From Neisseriaceae bacterium (GTDB lineage Bacteria; Pseudomonadota; Gammaproteobacteria; Burkholderiales; Neisseriaceae), in assembly GCA_017458185.1 (NCBI GenBank), contig JAFTFY010000012.1:62001-126000 (forward strand): a DNA stretch of 64,000 nt. Direction: 5' to 3'. Made by a program: the position numbers and the translations under genes. The notes under the pieces were generated by a model. The model had not been told where the DNA came from. It worked only from the letters and a program-made list of their open reading frames with translations, and did no database searches. Positions within the stretch are counted from its first letter, which is position 1; every line of letters begins with the position of its first letter. This document shows, piece after piece, positions 23,128-32,053 of this stretch.

Positions 23128-25284
23128 TCAACACTCATACGGGTCTATATCTATGGCGTAGCGAATGTCGGTTGTTTGGGTTTGTTCTAATATTTGGGCA
23201 AATTGTGTAACGGCGGTGTGTAAAATGGGGCGGTTTTTGCTTTCAAAAAAGAGTTGTACGCGTTCTCTGCCTGATAGGCGGGTCATCAGTTGTGGGGCAG
23301 GGCCATATAGTACAACGCTTTCAGGCAGCACAAATTGTTTGACGGCGTTTTGTAAAAATAATAAGGCGTCTTGCAGTTTCACCGCGTCTGCACGGAATGC
23401 GGCGGTATAAACCGTAGGCGGGGCGGCGAATGTTTGGCGGCGTGCCAACTCTTCATCGGCAAAGGCTTGCCAGTCGTGGTTTTGAATGTGGGTGAATAAT
23501 GGATTATGCGGCAGTTGTGTTTGAATCAGCACTTTTCCTGCACGGTCGGCTCGTCCTGCTCGCCCTGCCACTTGCATTAACTTGGCAAATAGGTGTTCAG
23601 TCGCACGCATATCGGCACTGTATAAACTGCTGTCCGCATTCACCACGATGACTAAATTTAAATGCTCAAAATCGTGTCCTTTGGCAAGCATTTGTGTGCC
23701 GATGATGATGTTTATTTCTTTATTTTCAATCGCTTTGCGTGTTTTTTGCCAGTCGTCTTTGCGATTTAATGTATCGCTGTCTATGCGAACAATATGGGCT
23801 GCCTGAAAGCGTTTTTTTAAGACTTCTTCAATGCGTTGTGTGCCGATTCCGACTGCGGTTAAGTCTTGATTGCCGCAATCGGGGCAGATTTTAGGCACGG
23901 CGATTTTGTGGTCGCAGTGATGACAGCGTAAATGCCGTTGATATTTGTGATACACCATTTTTGCCGAGCAATTTGGGCAGGAAAATGAATAGCCGCAATC
24001 ACCACAAAACAAGGCAGGAGCAAAGCCACGCCGATTCAAATAAACCAAACTTAATCCGCCGTTTTTTATATTTTCTTCTAATAATTTCAATGCGTTGCTT
24101 GATAATCCGTTGTCTAATTTTTGTCGCTTAACATCTATCAAGGTAATTTCAGGCAGCCTTGCCTGTGCTTTCGCCCTGTGTGTGAGTTTCAACAAGGTGT
24201 ATCGCCCATTCAAGGCTGCTTGATAACTTTCCAAAGACGGCGTGGCGGAGCCCAAAATCACAGGGCAGTTTGCTTGTTTGGCTCGCCACACCGCCAAATC
24301 GCGAGCGTTGTAACGCAATTCGTTGTCTTGTTTATAAGAATGGTCGTGTTCTTCATCAACCACAATCAAGCGTAGGTTTTGAATGGGCGTGAAAACCGCC
24401 AAACGCGTGCCGACAACAATTTTCGCCTGCCCTGACATCGCCCGAAAATAGTCCTGACATCGTGCCATTTTGGCTGAACCGCTGTGCAAAATGGCGGTTT
24501 CAACCGCAGGAAAACGGCGTTTTAAGCGTTCTAATAATTGTGCGGTTAAATTGATTTCTGGCACCAAAAACAAAGCCTGACCGCCGTTGGCAATGACTTC
24601 TGCCATTATTTCAAAATAAGTTTCGGTTTTGCCACTGCCTGTGATGCCCCATAGCAAAAAAGGAGCAAATGTAGCCTGCTTGGCTAACACAGTTTGGGCA
24701 GCGGTTTGCTGTTCGCAATTAAGATTTGTTTTTTGTTCTAAAACAACGGCTTGTGGCTTATCAGTTATTTTCAGGTAGCCTAATGCTAACCATTTTTGTA
24801 AATATTTATTTGCGTCTGAATGAATTTGGCGTGCGGCAGATTTTTTCAGGCTGCCTGAAAATAAAGCGTTCCACAAAGCAAGTTGCTTGGGATAGCGTGG
24901 TGGCGGCTGTTGTCGCCCTAAATCGGACAGCGTGAAATATTCATCAGGTTCAGGCAGCCTAAACGGTTCGGCTTGACGCAGAGTAGTAGGTAGTGCCACA
25001 AAAGCACTTGCTCCCACAGGATAATGATAGTATTTTGCCGTAAATTCAATCAGTTGTATCCATTCTTTGGGCAACGGCGGCTCTTCGTTAAAAACCATTT
25101 GAATGGGCAGAATTTTGTGTATCTCAATATCAGGCGTAATATCGCTTTGCCACACAATGCCCACTTCCTGCGTATTGTGAAAAGGCACAACCACACGCGT
25201 GCCGATAGGCAAGGCAGAAGTGTGAGAATACGAAAAAAGTTGCGATAGCGGTCGATTGACGGCAATGTTGTGGTAGATGGTCAT
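23128..25284 (-). CDS. priA: Primosomal protein N' (replication restart helicase PriA)
   Basis: The 718-residue protein has the DNA-binding N-terminus, Walker A WGITGSGKTE near residue 215, the DEEH box VVDEEHDHSYKQ, GSATPSLESY, and the zinc cysteines CGDCGYSFSCPNC and HHCDHKI...CPDCG. It loads the replisome at repaired forks and after recombination, which suits a transformable organism. Several in-frame DUS encode FRLPE (about residue 108), SGSLK (about 143) and LPES, mostly in linkers between domains. It is somewhat short of E. coli PriA but complete. Confidence 0.96.
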   Translation of the reverse strand: MTIYHNIAVNRPLSQLFSYSHTSALPIGTRVVVPFHNTQEVGIVWQSDITPDIEIHKILPIQMVFNEEPPLPKEWIQLIEFTAKYYHYPVGASAFVALPTTLRQAEPFRLPEPDEYFTLSDLGRQQPPPRYPKQLALWNALFSGSLKKSAARQIHSDANKYLQKWLALGYLKITDKPQAVVLEQKTNLNCEQQTAAQTVLAKQATFAPFLLWGITGSGKTETYFEIMAEVIANGGQALFLVPEINLTAQLLERLKRRFPAVETAILHSGSAKMARCQDYFRAMSGQAKIVVGTRLAVFTPIQNLRLIVVDEEHDHSYKQDNELRYNARDLAVWRAKQANCPVILGSATPSLESYQAALNGRYTLLKLTHRAKAQARLPEITLIDVKRQKLDNGLSSNALKLLEENIKNGGLSLVYLNRRGFAPALFCGDCGYSFSCPNCSAKMVYHKYQRHLRCHHCDHKIAVPKICPDCGNQDLTAVGIGTQRIEEVLKKRFQAAHIVRIDSDTLNRKDDWQKTRKAIENKEINIIIGTQMLAKGHDFEHLNLVIVVNADSSLYSADMRATEHLFAKLMQVAGRAGRADRAGKVLIQTQLPHNPLFTHIQNHDWQAFADEELARRQTFAAPPTVYTAAFRADAVKLQDALLFLQNAVKQFVLPESVVLYGPAPQLMTRLSGRERVQLFFESKNRPILHTAVTQFAQILEQTQTTDIRYAIDIDPYEC

Positions 25285-25491
25285 TTTGCTTGTGTTTTTT
25301 GGGTTTCAGGCTGCCTGAACGGTTTAGGGATATTTTAACCGCCATTTGGGTGCTGATAAAATTAAATTTCAGGCTGCCTGAAAACAAATTTAATCATCAT
25401 TTTTCTATTGATTATCTTATAATAGACCGTTTGAAATTTTTTCAGGCTGCCTGAAAAATCTGACACACAGTATTTGAGGTTACATAATAAA

Positions 25492-26988
25492 ATGAAGCGT
25501 TACTCGTTATTGCCCCTGTTGGCTGTATCCGTATTGGCACTGAATGCTTGTTCGGATAAAAAAGACAATCCGCCGCCGCAAGACACACCAGTTGTGGTCA
25601 AGCCTGCTATTCAAGAACAAAAACGCGAGCAGACCAAAATTCACATGCAATTACCTGATTTTACGCAATTAGTTGAAGAAGTCGGTGCGTCTGTGGTGAA
25701 TATTCAAGCACATCGAGAAAATGCGGGCAATTCATCACTGAATGATATGTTTGGTTTTGGTTTTGGCGATGACGAAATCGATCCATTTTTCGACTTCTTC
25801 CGCCGTTTTCAGCCTGATGAAAAAGAAGACGCTGTGGATAACGGCTCGGGCTTTATTATTAGCCATGACGGTTATATTTTAACCAATGCCCATGTGGTCA
25901 AAGACGCAGACAGCGTTAAGGTCATGCTCACCGATAAACGCGTGTATGCGGCAAAAATTATTGGCACAGACACGGCAACCGATACGGCGTTGCTGAAAAT
26001 TGAAGCCCAAAATTTGCCTGCGGTGAAAATTGGTAATCCCAAAGATTTGCGTGTTGGTGAGTGGGTGGCTGCGATTGGCTCGCCGTTTGGTTTTGAAAAT
26101 ACGGTAACTTCGGGGATTGTGTCGGCGAAAAAACGAGCGTTGTCAGGCGAAAACTATATTCCTTTTATTCAAACCGATGTCGCCATCAATCCTGGTAATT
26201 CAGGCGGCCCTTTGTTTAATTTGTATGGCGAAGTGGTGGGCATGAATTCGCAAATTTATACGCGTTCGGGCGGATTTATGGGCATTTCCTTTTCCGTGCC
26301 GATTGATGTGGCGATTGGCGTATCGGAACAGTTGAAAAAAACAGGCACGGTTAAACGCGGACAGTTGGGCATTATTATTCAAGAAGTGTCTTATGATTTG
26401 GCTACTGCTTTTGGTTTAGACCGTCCGCGTGGGGCGTTGGTAACCAAAATTCTGCCTGACAGTCCAGCCATTAAAACTGATTTAAAAGCAGGCGATATTA
26501 TTTTGGCGGTTAATGGTGAAGTGGTGGAAGTATCCAGTGATTTGCCGCTGATTATTGGCCCTACGCCGCCCAACAGTGTGGTGAAACTCAGCGTGTGGCG
26601 AAAAGGCACAACATTTGAAGTTGAAACCACTGTTTCCGAATTGGGTTCGTCATCAACCCAAACCGCAGAAAAACCACAACGCGGCTATGTTGTACCAAAT
26701 GACCAATCGTCCTTTACGCTGCCTGAAATCGGTTTAACGCTGGCTCCTTTGGATAAAGTTTCCGCTACGCGTTATCAGTTAGAAAACGGCGGTTTAATGG
26801 TTGTCAAAGCGGAAAAATTAGCCAAAAAATCAGGCTTGCAACACGGCGATGTGATTGTGTCGGTTGGACAAAATGCGGTGTCTGATGAAAACTCGTTTAA
26901 AAATGCCATTGCAGGTTATAACAACATTGCACCGCTGTATATTATGCGTGGCAAACAAAGCCTGTATTTGCCTTTGGCGTTAAAATAA
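25492..26988 (+). CDS. Do-family serine protease (DegP/MucD-like), lipoprotein form
   Basis: ATG at 25492 gives 498 residues; the TTG frame start 18 nt earlier is not needed. The signal peptide ends in LALNACS, a lipobox, so the protease is probably membrane-anchored. The catalytic triad is seen in TNAHVV (His), TDTATDTALLKI (Asp) and NPGNSGGPLF (Ser). Two PDZ domains follow (about residues 285-375 and 405-495). It degrades or refolds misfolded periplasmic proteins. The tail of the second PDZ ends close to the stop. Three DUS lie within 125 bp upstream. Confidence 0.93.
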   Translation: MKRYSLLPLLAVSVLALNACSDKKDNPPPQDTPVVVKPAIQEQKREQTKIHMQLPDFTQLVEEVGASVVNIQAHRENAGNSSLNDMFGFGFGDDEIDPFFDFFRRFQPDEKEDAVDNGSGFIISHDGYILTNAHVVKDADSVKVMLTDKRVYAAKIIGTDTATDTALLKIEAQNLPAVKIGNPKDLRVGEWVAAIGSPFGFENTVTSGIVSAKKRALSGENYIPFIQTDVAINPGNSGGPLFNLYGEVVGMNSQIYTRSGGFMGISFSVPIDVAIGVSEQLKKTGTVKRGQLGIIIQEVSYDLATAFGLDRPRGALVTKILPDSPAIKTDLKAGDIILAVNGEVVEVSSDLPLIIGPTPPNSVVKLSVWRKGTTFEVETTVSELGSSSTQTAEKPQRGYVVPNDQSSFTLPEIGLTLAPLDKVSATRYQLENGGLMVVKAEKLAKKSGLQHGDVIVSVGQNAVSDENSFKNAIAGYNNIAPLYIMRGKQSLYLPLALK

Positions 26989-27113
26989 TGCGTTCAGGCA
27001 GCCTGAAAGCAGTAGTTTCAGGCTGCCTGAAACAATGGCAGGCGTAAGCCAAACTGCATTTGGGCGGGTTTAAAACCCGTCTTACAATATAACCCTTTGA
27101 AAAAACACATAAA

Positions 27114-27521
27114 ATGATAGGTTTATTTATTATCACCCATGAAACAGTCGGCGAAGCGTATCGTTCTTTGGCGAAGCATTTTTTTCCGCAAACAACGGAA
27201 TATTTGCATGTTTTTGGGGTTTTGCCTGATGAGTCGCCCGAAGTGATTTTGGCTCGTGTGCAGTCGTGGGCAAGGGCTTTTCCGTTTGATGAAATTTTGG
27301 TGATGACCGATATTTTTGGGGCAACACCGTGTAATATTGCTCAAAAATTATTCTATTGCGGCAAAAAAATTGCCCTTTTAACAGGCTTAAATGCTCCGAT
27401 GGCGATTAAAGCCATTCAATATGCACCGCAACGAGACGATTTGCAAGCCTTTGCGAATGAAGTCAAACAAGCGGCGATTGACGGTATCTTATTGTTTGAT
27501 AAGGATAATCAGCCATGTTAG
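27114..27521 (+). CDS. PTS EIIA component, mannose family
   Basis: The 135-residue domain matches the EIIA-Man fold: MIGLFIITHETVGEAY with the phosphorylated His9 in ITH, then the DIFGATPCNIA motif. It accepts phosphate from HPr. No EIIB, EIIC or EIID gene is near, so sugar transport is unlikely here; like other beta-proteobacteria the organism probably uses these proteins for regulation. The gene overlaps ptsH by 7 nt. Confidence 0.92.
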   Translation: MIGLFIITHETVGEAYRSLAKHFFPQTTEYLHVFGVLPDESPEVILARVQSWARAFPFDEILVMTDIFGATPCNIAQKLFYCGKKIALLTGLNAPMAIKAIQYAPQRDDLQAFANEVKQAAIDGILLFDKDNQPC

Positions 27522-27784
27522 AAAAAGAAGTTAAAATCATCAATAAATTAGGCTTACACGCGAGAGCGTCTGGCAAGTTTTCGCAATTAGCCAACCAGTA
27601 TGACTGCGAAGTGTGGGTCAGCAAAGGGGAAAAAACCATTAACGGCAAAAGCATTATGGGCTTGATGATGTTAGCCGCAAGCATGGGTTCTTTTGTGAAA
27701 ATCAAAACATTTGGCATTGACGAAGAAGCGGCTATGGACGCTTTGTGCAACTTAATTGAAGAAAAATTCGGCGAAGGAGAATAA
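27515..27784 (+). CDS. ptsH: Phosphocarrier protein HPr
   Basis: The 89-residue protein has the active-site histidine in LGLHARASGKF (His15) and the regulatory serine in NGKSIMGLMML (Ser46), the site used by HPr kinase in species that have one. It relays phosphate from EI to EIIA. It lies between EIIA and EI genes in a three-gene operon, with AAGGA before the ATG. Confidence 0.95.
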   Translation: MLEKEVKIINKLGLHARASGKFSQLANQYDCEVWVSKGEKTINGKSIMGLMMLAASMGSFVKIKTFGIDEEAAMDALCNLIEEKFGEGE

Positions 27785-27788
27785 CAAA

Positions 27789-29525
27789 ATGGCTGTGGCG
27801 TTATACGGTGTGGCAGTGGGCGGCGGCATTGCGGTTGGGCGGGCTCATATTATCAAGCAAGGCATGAAAGACGCACCGCATTACACCGTAGAAGACGCAG
27901 AAATTGCCGCCGAAGTGGCACGCTACGAAAACGCCATTCGCACCACACGCCGCCAGTTTGAGCATTTACGCAACAATATTCCCGAAGACGCACCAACCGA
28001 GTTAGGGGCGTTTATTTCTTTGCATATTATGTTGTTAAATGATGCCACGATTTCTCGCGATCCGATTGATATTATTGAAGAAAAAAAAATCAATGCAGAA
28101 TGGGCATTATCGCAGCAAATCGACATACTTTCCGCACAATTTGATAGCATAGCCGATGATTATCTACACGCACGCAAGCAGGATATGTTGCAAGTCGTGG
28201 AACGCGTGTTTAAAAATTTAATGGGCATAGACACCAACGGCTTTGTGCCTGAACAAGAAGATTTATTTGAAGACACCGTGTTGGTTGCTGCCGACTTGTC
28301 GCCTGCGGATACAGTGTTTTTTAAGGACAATCGCATTGCCGCTTTTGTAACCGATTTTGGCGGTGCGAGTAGCCATACCGCCATTTTGGGGCGTGGGCTG
28401 AATATGCCATCGATTATTTCCTTGCGGCATGCGTCTGATTTAATTAGCGAAAATGAAGTGGTGATTGTCGATGGCATAGACGGCGTGGTGATTTTGCAGC
28501 CTGATGAATTTCTGCTCAAAGAATACCGCAGGCGAGCAAGGGAATTTCGCAGTCGCCAGCGAGAACTCAATAAACTCAAAGACACCGCCGCCACCACGCA
28601 AGACAATGTGCCGATTGAAATTTTGGCAAACATTGCCGCTGCCGATAATATGGCAGAAGTTGCCAAAAACGCCGCAGACGGCGTGGGGCTTTATCGCAGT
28701 GAATTTTTATTCTTAAACCGCGATATTGCCCCCACAGAAGACGAACAATATCGCGAATACGCCAAAATCATCAAAAAAGCCGCAGGCAAGCCCGTTACTA
28801 TTCGCACGATGGACTTGGGTGCAGACAAAAACCCGCGTTGGTTTGCACAAACACACGGCTTAAACCCCGCTATGGGCTTGGTGGGCGTGCGATTAAGTTT
28901 AGCCGAGCCACAAATGTTTCGCACACAAATGCGTGCCATATTGCGAGCCGCACAACACGGAGAAGTGCAAATAATGTGGCCGATGATTTCGTCTTTAACC
29001 GAAGTCAGACAATGCCAAGTGCATTTACAAATGGCAAAAGACCAGTTAGCCGACAGCGGCATTGCCCACAACCCAAATGTTGCCGTAGGCGTGATGATAG
29101 AAACCCCAGCGGCGGCGTTAATGGTGGGTTCTTTGTTAAAAATGGTGGATTTTGTCTCTATCGGCAGCAATGATTTAGTGCAATATACATTAGCCGTAGA
29201 TAGAGCCAACAAAGATGTCGCCGCACTCTATCAACCCGCTCACCCTGCGGTTCTGAAACTAATGTTACACATTTTACGCACCGCCAACCGTATGGAAAAA
29301 CCCGTCAGCATTTGCGGCGAAATAGCAGGCGACCCCGTTTTCGCACGCCTTTTATTAGGCATGGGCTTTCGCCACTTTTCCATGCAACCGTCTAAAATGT
29401 TGGCATTCAAAGAAATTGTACTGTCGTGCCATGTGGAACAATTAGAAAGCAAAATCGTGCCGATACTCAAAAATGACGACCCTGCCAAAATGTCGGAGTT
29501 GTTGGAAAAGTTGAATAAAGCGTGA
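27789..29525 (+). CDS. ptsI: PTS enzyme I
   Basis: The ATG at 27789 after GAAGGAG gives 578 residues (MAVALYGVAVGGG), the usual enzyme I length; the start inside ptsH is rejected. The phosphorylated histidine is in GGASSHTAILGRG near residue 190. The PEP-binding barrel shows GVGLYRSEFLFL, RTMDLGADK, GSNDLVQYTLA and the catalytic cysteine in SICGEIAG. It takes phosphate from PEP and starts the relay to HPr. It is the last gene of the operon. Confidence 0.96.
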   Translation: MAVALYGVAVGGGIAVGRAHIIKQGMKDAPHYTVEDAEIAAEVARYENAIRTTRRQFEHLRNNIPEDAPTELGAFISLHIMLLNDATISRDPIDIIEEKKINAEWALSQQIDILSAQFDSIADDYLHARKQDMLQVVERVFKNLMGIDTNGFVPEQEDLFEDTVLVAADLSPADTVFFKDNRIAAFVTDFGGASSHTAILGRGLNMPSIISLRHASDLISENEVVIVDGIDGVVILQPDEFLLKEYRRRAREFRSRQRELNKLKDTAATTQDNVPIEILANIAAADNMAEVAKNAADGVGLYRSEFLFLNRDIAPTEDEQYREYAKIIKKAAGKPVTIRTMDLGADKNPRWFAQTHGLNPAMGLVGVRLSLAEPQMFRTQMRAILRAAQHGEVQIMWPMISSLTEVRQCQVHLQMAKDQLADSGIAHNPNVAVGVMIETPAAALMVGSLLKMVDFVSIGSNDLVQYTLAVDRANKDVAALYQPAHPAVLKLMLHILRTANRMEKPVSICGEIAGDPVFARLLLGMGFRHFSMQPSKMLAFKEIVLSCHVEQLESKIVPILKNDDPAKMSELLEKLNKA

Positions 29526-29542
29526 AGAAAAGTTTCAGGCAG

Positions 29543-29686
29543 AAACCTTTGCAAAACTGGTAGATGTGAGTAGAGTTCAAAGTTATAGTAGCACTTCAAA
29601 TCGAAGACATAACAATAAGAAAGGCTACGATTTCGAGCAACGCATAATGAAGAAATGTGCCACAGATGCCAGTTTTGCAAAGGTTT
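29543..29686. mobile_element. 144-bp MITE inserted into a DUS with a 3-bp target duplication
   Basis: AAACCTTTGCAAAACTGG (29543-29560) and its exact complement (29669-29686) form 18-bp terminal inverted repeats. The flanks read TTTCAGG-CAG on the left and CAG-CCTGAAC on the right; removing the element and one CAG restores a perfect DUS. The ends resemble those of IS5-type elements known in Neisseria (CCTTTGCAAAA), so a non-autonomous derivative is likely. No transposase is encoded within. Confidence 0.85.
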
Positions 29687-29704
29687 CAGCCTGAACGCAT
29701 TTTT

Positions 29705-29788
29705 ATTTCTCACGGAGAACACAAAGAAACAAAGAACACGGAGAAATCAGTTACTCCGTGTTCTTTGTGCCGCCGTGAGAAACATCAA
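29705..29788. repeat. CTCACGGAGAACAC hairpin, copy 1
   Basis: TTTCTCACGG and CCGTGAGAAA form the outer stem; an inner stem pairs AACAAAGAACACGGAG with CTCCGTGTTCTTTGT. Copies 2 and 3 lie at about 31117-31213 and 42532-42597. The remainder of the 405-base gap up to rpiA has a DUS (about 29913) and no gene. Confidence 0.8.
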
Positions 29789-29930
29789 TAATATCTTTTC
29801 AAACAGTTGCCAAAATTTTGGCGGACAATAATAAAATATAATCTGCTTTGCCATGAGACAAAACAACTGCGCACTGTTTTTAACTTCGCTTTCGCTCGCC
29901 CCACTTCGTTTCAGGCAGCCTGAAACACAT

Positions 29931-30596
29931 TTATTTTGCCGAAATCAATTCCGCACCGTATTTTGTGCCTAAAACCAATACATTAGCGGCGTTGCGGGCG
30001 AATATGCCGTTGTCCATCACGCCAACAATTTTGTTAAGTTCGTCTTCCATAGTCAAAGGACGCGACAAATCCAAGCCTGTTACATCTAAAATTTCGTGTC
30101 CGCCGTCTGTTTTAAAACCCACACGCAAATTGGCTTCGCCGCCCATACGGAATAAGGCTTTGGCAACAACCGAACGGGCGAATGGCAACACTTCCACTGG
30201 TAAGGGGAACTTGCCTAATTTGGAGACATATTTTGTGTCGTCCGCAATGCAAATAAACGAGTCCGATATGGACGCAACCACTTTTTCACGCAACAAGGCA
30301 CCGCCGCCGCCTTTAATCATTTGCAAAGAATGGTTGATTTCGTCCGCACCGTCAATATAAACAGGCAATCGTCCTGATTCGGCAGGCGTAACCACAACAG
30401 TAATGCCTGCGGCGGTTAAGCGGCGTTCGGTCTCCTGTGAAGTCGCCACTGCTCCTTTAATGTCGAATTTGCTGCGTGCCAAAGCGTCAATCAAAAAATT
30501 AACGGTCGAACCTGTGCCTACGCCAATATAGGTGCCTTTGGGAATTAAAGACAGGGCTTTTTCGGCGGCGGCTTGTTTTTTATCGTCTTGATTCAT
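29931..30596 (-). CDS. rpiA: Ribose-5-phosphate isomerase A
   Basis: The 221-residue enzyme has the conserved GVGTGSTVNFLIDAL phosphate loop, YIDGADEINHSLQMIKGGG with the catalytic aspartates, and REKVVA with the catalytic glutamate/lysine. It interconverts ribose 5-phosphate and ribulose 5-phosphate in the pentose phosphate pathway, alongside the transketolase at 53988. It is a single gene with a DUS just after the stop. Confidence 0.96.
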   Translation of the reverse strand: MNQDDKKQAAAEKALSLIPKGTYIGVGTGSTVNFLIDALARSKFDIKGAVATSQETERRLTAAGITVVVTPAESGRLPVYIDGADEINHSLQMIKGGGGALLREKVVASISDSFICIADDTKYVSKLGKFPLPVEVLPFARSVVAKALFRMGGEANLRVGFKTDGGHEILDVTGLDLSRPLTMEDELNKIVGVMDNGIFARNAANVLVLGTKYGAELISAK

Positions 30597-30616
30597 CGTA
30601 TGATTTCCATGTTAAT

Positions 30617-30722
30617 TATAGTCGTTTCAGTTCAAAAATAAGCAAGGCGGTGAAGCCGCAGATAGTATAAATAATACAGCAAGGCGAACCAACGATGATT
30701 AGTTTTGAAATGGAACGACTAT
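30617..30722. mobile_element. Correia-like element, copy 1
   Basis: Ends TATAGTCGTTTCAGTTCAAAA and TTTTGAAATGGAACGACTAT are inverted repeats. The core (GCAAGGCGGTGAAGCCGCAG, then AGTATAAATAATAC) is very close to the Neisseria Correia core with GACAGTACAAATAGTACGGC. About 106 bp, like the short Correia class. Confidence 0.8.
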
Positions 30723-31213
30723 CAGATAAAGAAAGGGTCAGACTACCTAAAACGAACCAGCGAAAGGAGGTGGAGAGTGATAAAAGTCTGGTTCATAAAT
30801 TGTTTCAGGTTGCCTGACAGGTGTAATGATACCCTAATTTTTTTGTTTTGCGAAATTATTTTTTATGAAAATAATTAAATATGTTTCAGGCTGCCTGAAA
30901 AAACAACCGTCATTCTGAACGAAATGAAGAATCTTATTTATCCATATATTGTTGTTCGATAAACTTTTTTATTAACACAAATTTATAATGAATTTTTATT
31001 ATAAAACATATAGTTATAAAGTAGTTTTGATAAAAAATTTTTTAATGAGTTGTTTTGAAAAATAAAAATTGCTGAATTTTTAATTCGATACAAGATGAAA
31101 TTTTTGTTTTTTAATCTCTCACAAAGACACGGAGAACACAGAGAATGTGAAAAATATCAACTATATTAAGCACTTAACATTCTTCTCCGTGTCTTTGTGT
31201 TCTCCGTGAGAGA
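30723..31213. repeat. Gap with DUS, CGTCATTCTGAACG repeat and second CTCACGGAG hairpin
   Basis: DUS-like sites lie near 30805 and 30885; CGTCATTCTGAACG with GAAGAATCT (about 30909-30935) is a separate short repeat. About 31117-31213 is the hairpin CTCACAAAGACACGGAG/CTCCGTGTCTTTGTG. The AT-rich middle (30940-31110) holds nothing I can name and no gene is visible. Confidence 0.65.
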
Positions 31214-31319
31214 TATAGTTAATTCAGACCAAAAATAGGCAAGGCGTTTCGCCGCAGACAGTATAAATAATACGGCAAGGCGGAACAACGCTGCATAGTT
31301 TTGGTATGAATTGACTATA
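31214..31319. mobile_element. Correia-like element, copy 2
   Basis: Ends TATAGTTAATTCAGACCAAAA and TTTTGGTATGAATTGACTATA enclose the same core (GGCAAGGCG, GCCGCAGACAGTATAAATAA, TACGGCAAGGCGG). The end sequences differ from copies 1 and 3, yet the two arms within this copy match each other. Confidence 0.82.
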
Positions 31320-31354
31320 ATAGAATAATTAAATTGTTTCAGGCAGCCTGAAAA

Positions 31355-32044
31355 CTATATCACTTCTTCTTTTTGAATAATCCGCCATGCGCCCTGTGGC
31401 AAATCGCTCGCAGTTAAATTGCCAAACGCCGTGCGTTGTAAATGCACCACGCGATTGCTGCATGCGGCAATCATTCTTTTAACTTGGTGATATTTGCCGC
31501 TGTCAATAGACATCACCAATAGTGTAGGTGTGATCAGTTTGGCGGATAGGGCTTTAACGGTTTCGTTATCATCGTGCAATACAACACCGTCTGTTAATTG
31601 ATGACACAGTGTTTCATCGGCAGGGTGTTTCAAAGTTGCCACATAAGTTTTAACAATATGATTTTTGGGTGTTGTTAAAAAATGGTTCAATTTGCCGTCA
31701 TTGGTGAGCAACAGAACGCCCGTGGTGTCTGCGTCCAATCGCCCTACGGCTTGAATGTCTAAATTTTGCCAATTAGGAGGCAGAAGCGAAAACACAGACG
31801 GATAATGCACGGGCTTGTGCGAAGTTTCAAAATTCGCAGGTTTATTGAGCAGAATATAAAAGTGCGGCAAAGGCAAAGTCGGCACACTTTCACCGTCAAG
31901 AGTAAGCCTTTGCGGCGTGGCAGTATCCGCAATCTCATCAGGCGGCATTTCGCCATTGATTCTCACTCGATTACCCGCCAATAAGGCTTGGCAAACTTTA
32001 CGAGAACCCATACCTTGCGATTGTAAGTATTTGATAATATTCAT
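31355..32044 (-). CDS. 16S rRNA pseudouridine synthase (RsuA family)
   Basis: The ATG at 32042-32044 gives 229 residues: an N-terminal S4 domain (MNIIKYLQSQGMGSRKVCQ), then the synthase domain with catalytic aspartate in AVGRLDADTTGVLLLTNDG and YHQVKRMIAACSN. RsuA-type enzymes modify U516 of 16S rRNA; paralogues acting on other sites cannot be excluded. A composite repeat abuts the start codon, so little native promoter DNA remains. Confidence 0.88.
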   Translation of the reverse strand: MNIIKYLQSQGMGSRKVCQALLAGNRVRINGEMPPDEIADTATPQRLTLDGESVPTLPLPHFYILLNKPANFETSHKPVHYPSVFSLLPPNWQNLDIQAVGRLDADTTGVLLLTNDGKLNHFLTTPKNHIVKTYVATLKHPADETLCHQLTDGVVLHDDNETVKALSAKLITPTLLVMSIDSGKYHQVKRMIAACSNRVVHLQRTAFGNLTASDLPQGAWRIIQKEEVI

Positions 32045-32053
32045 TATTAAAAA

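Noticed and set aside
29240..29722. 160-codon minus-strand frame over the ptsI 3' end and MITE
   Set aside because: It is mostly antisense to ptsI and the rest is the MITE; no transposase motif is visible.
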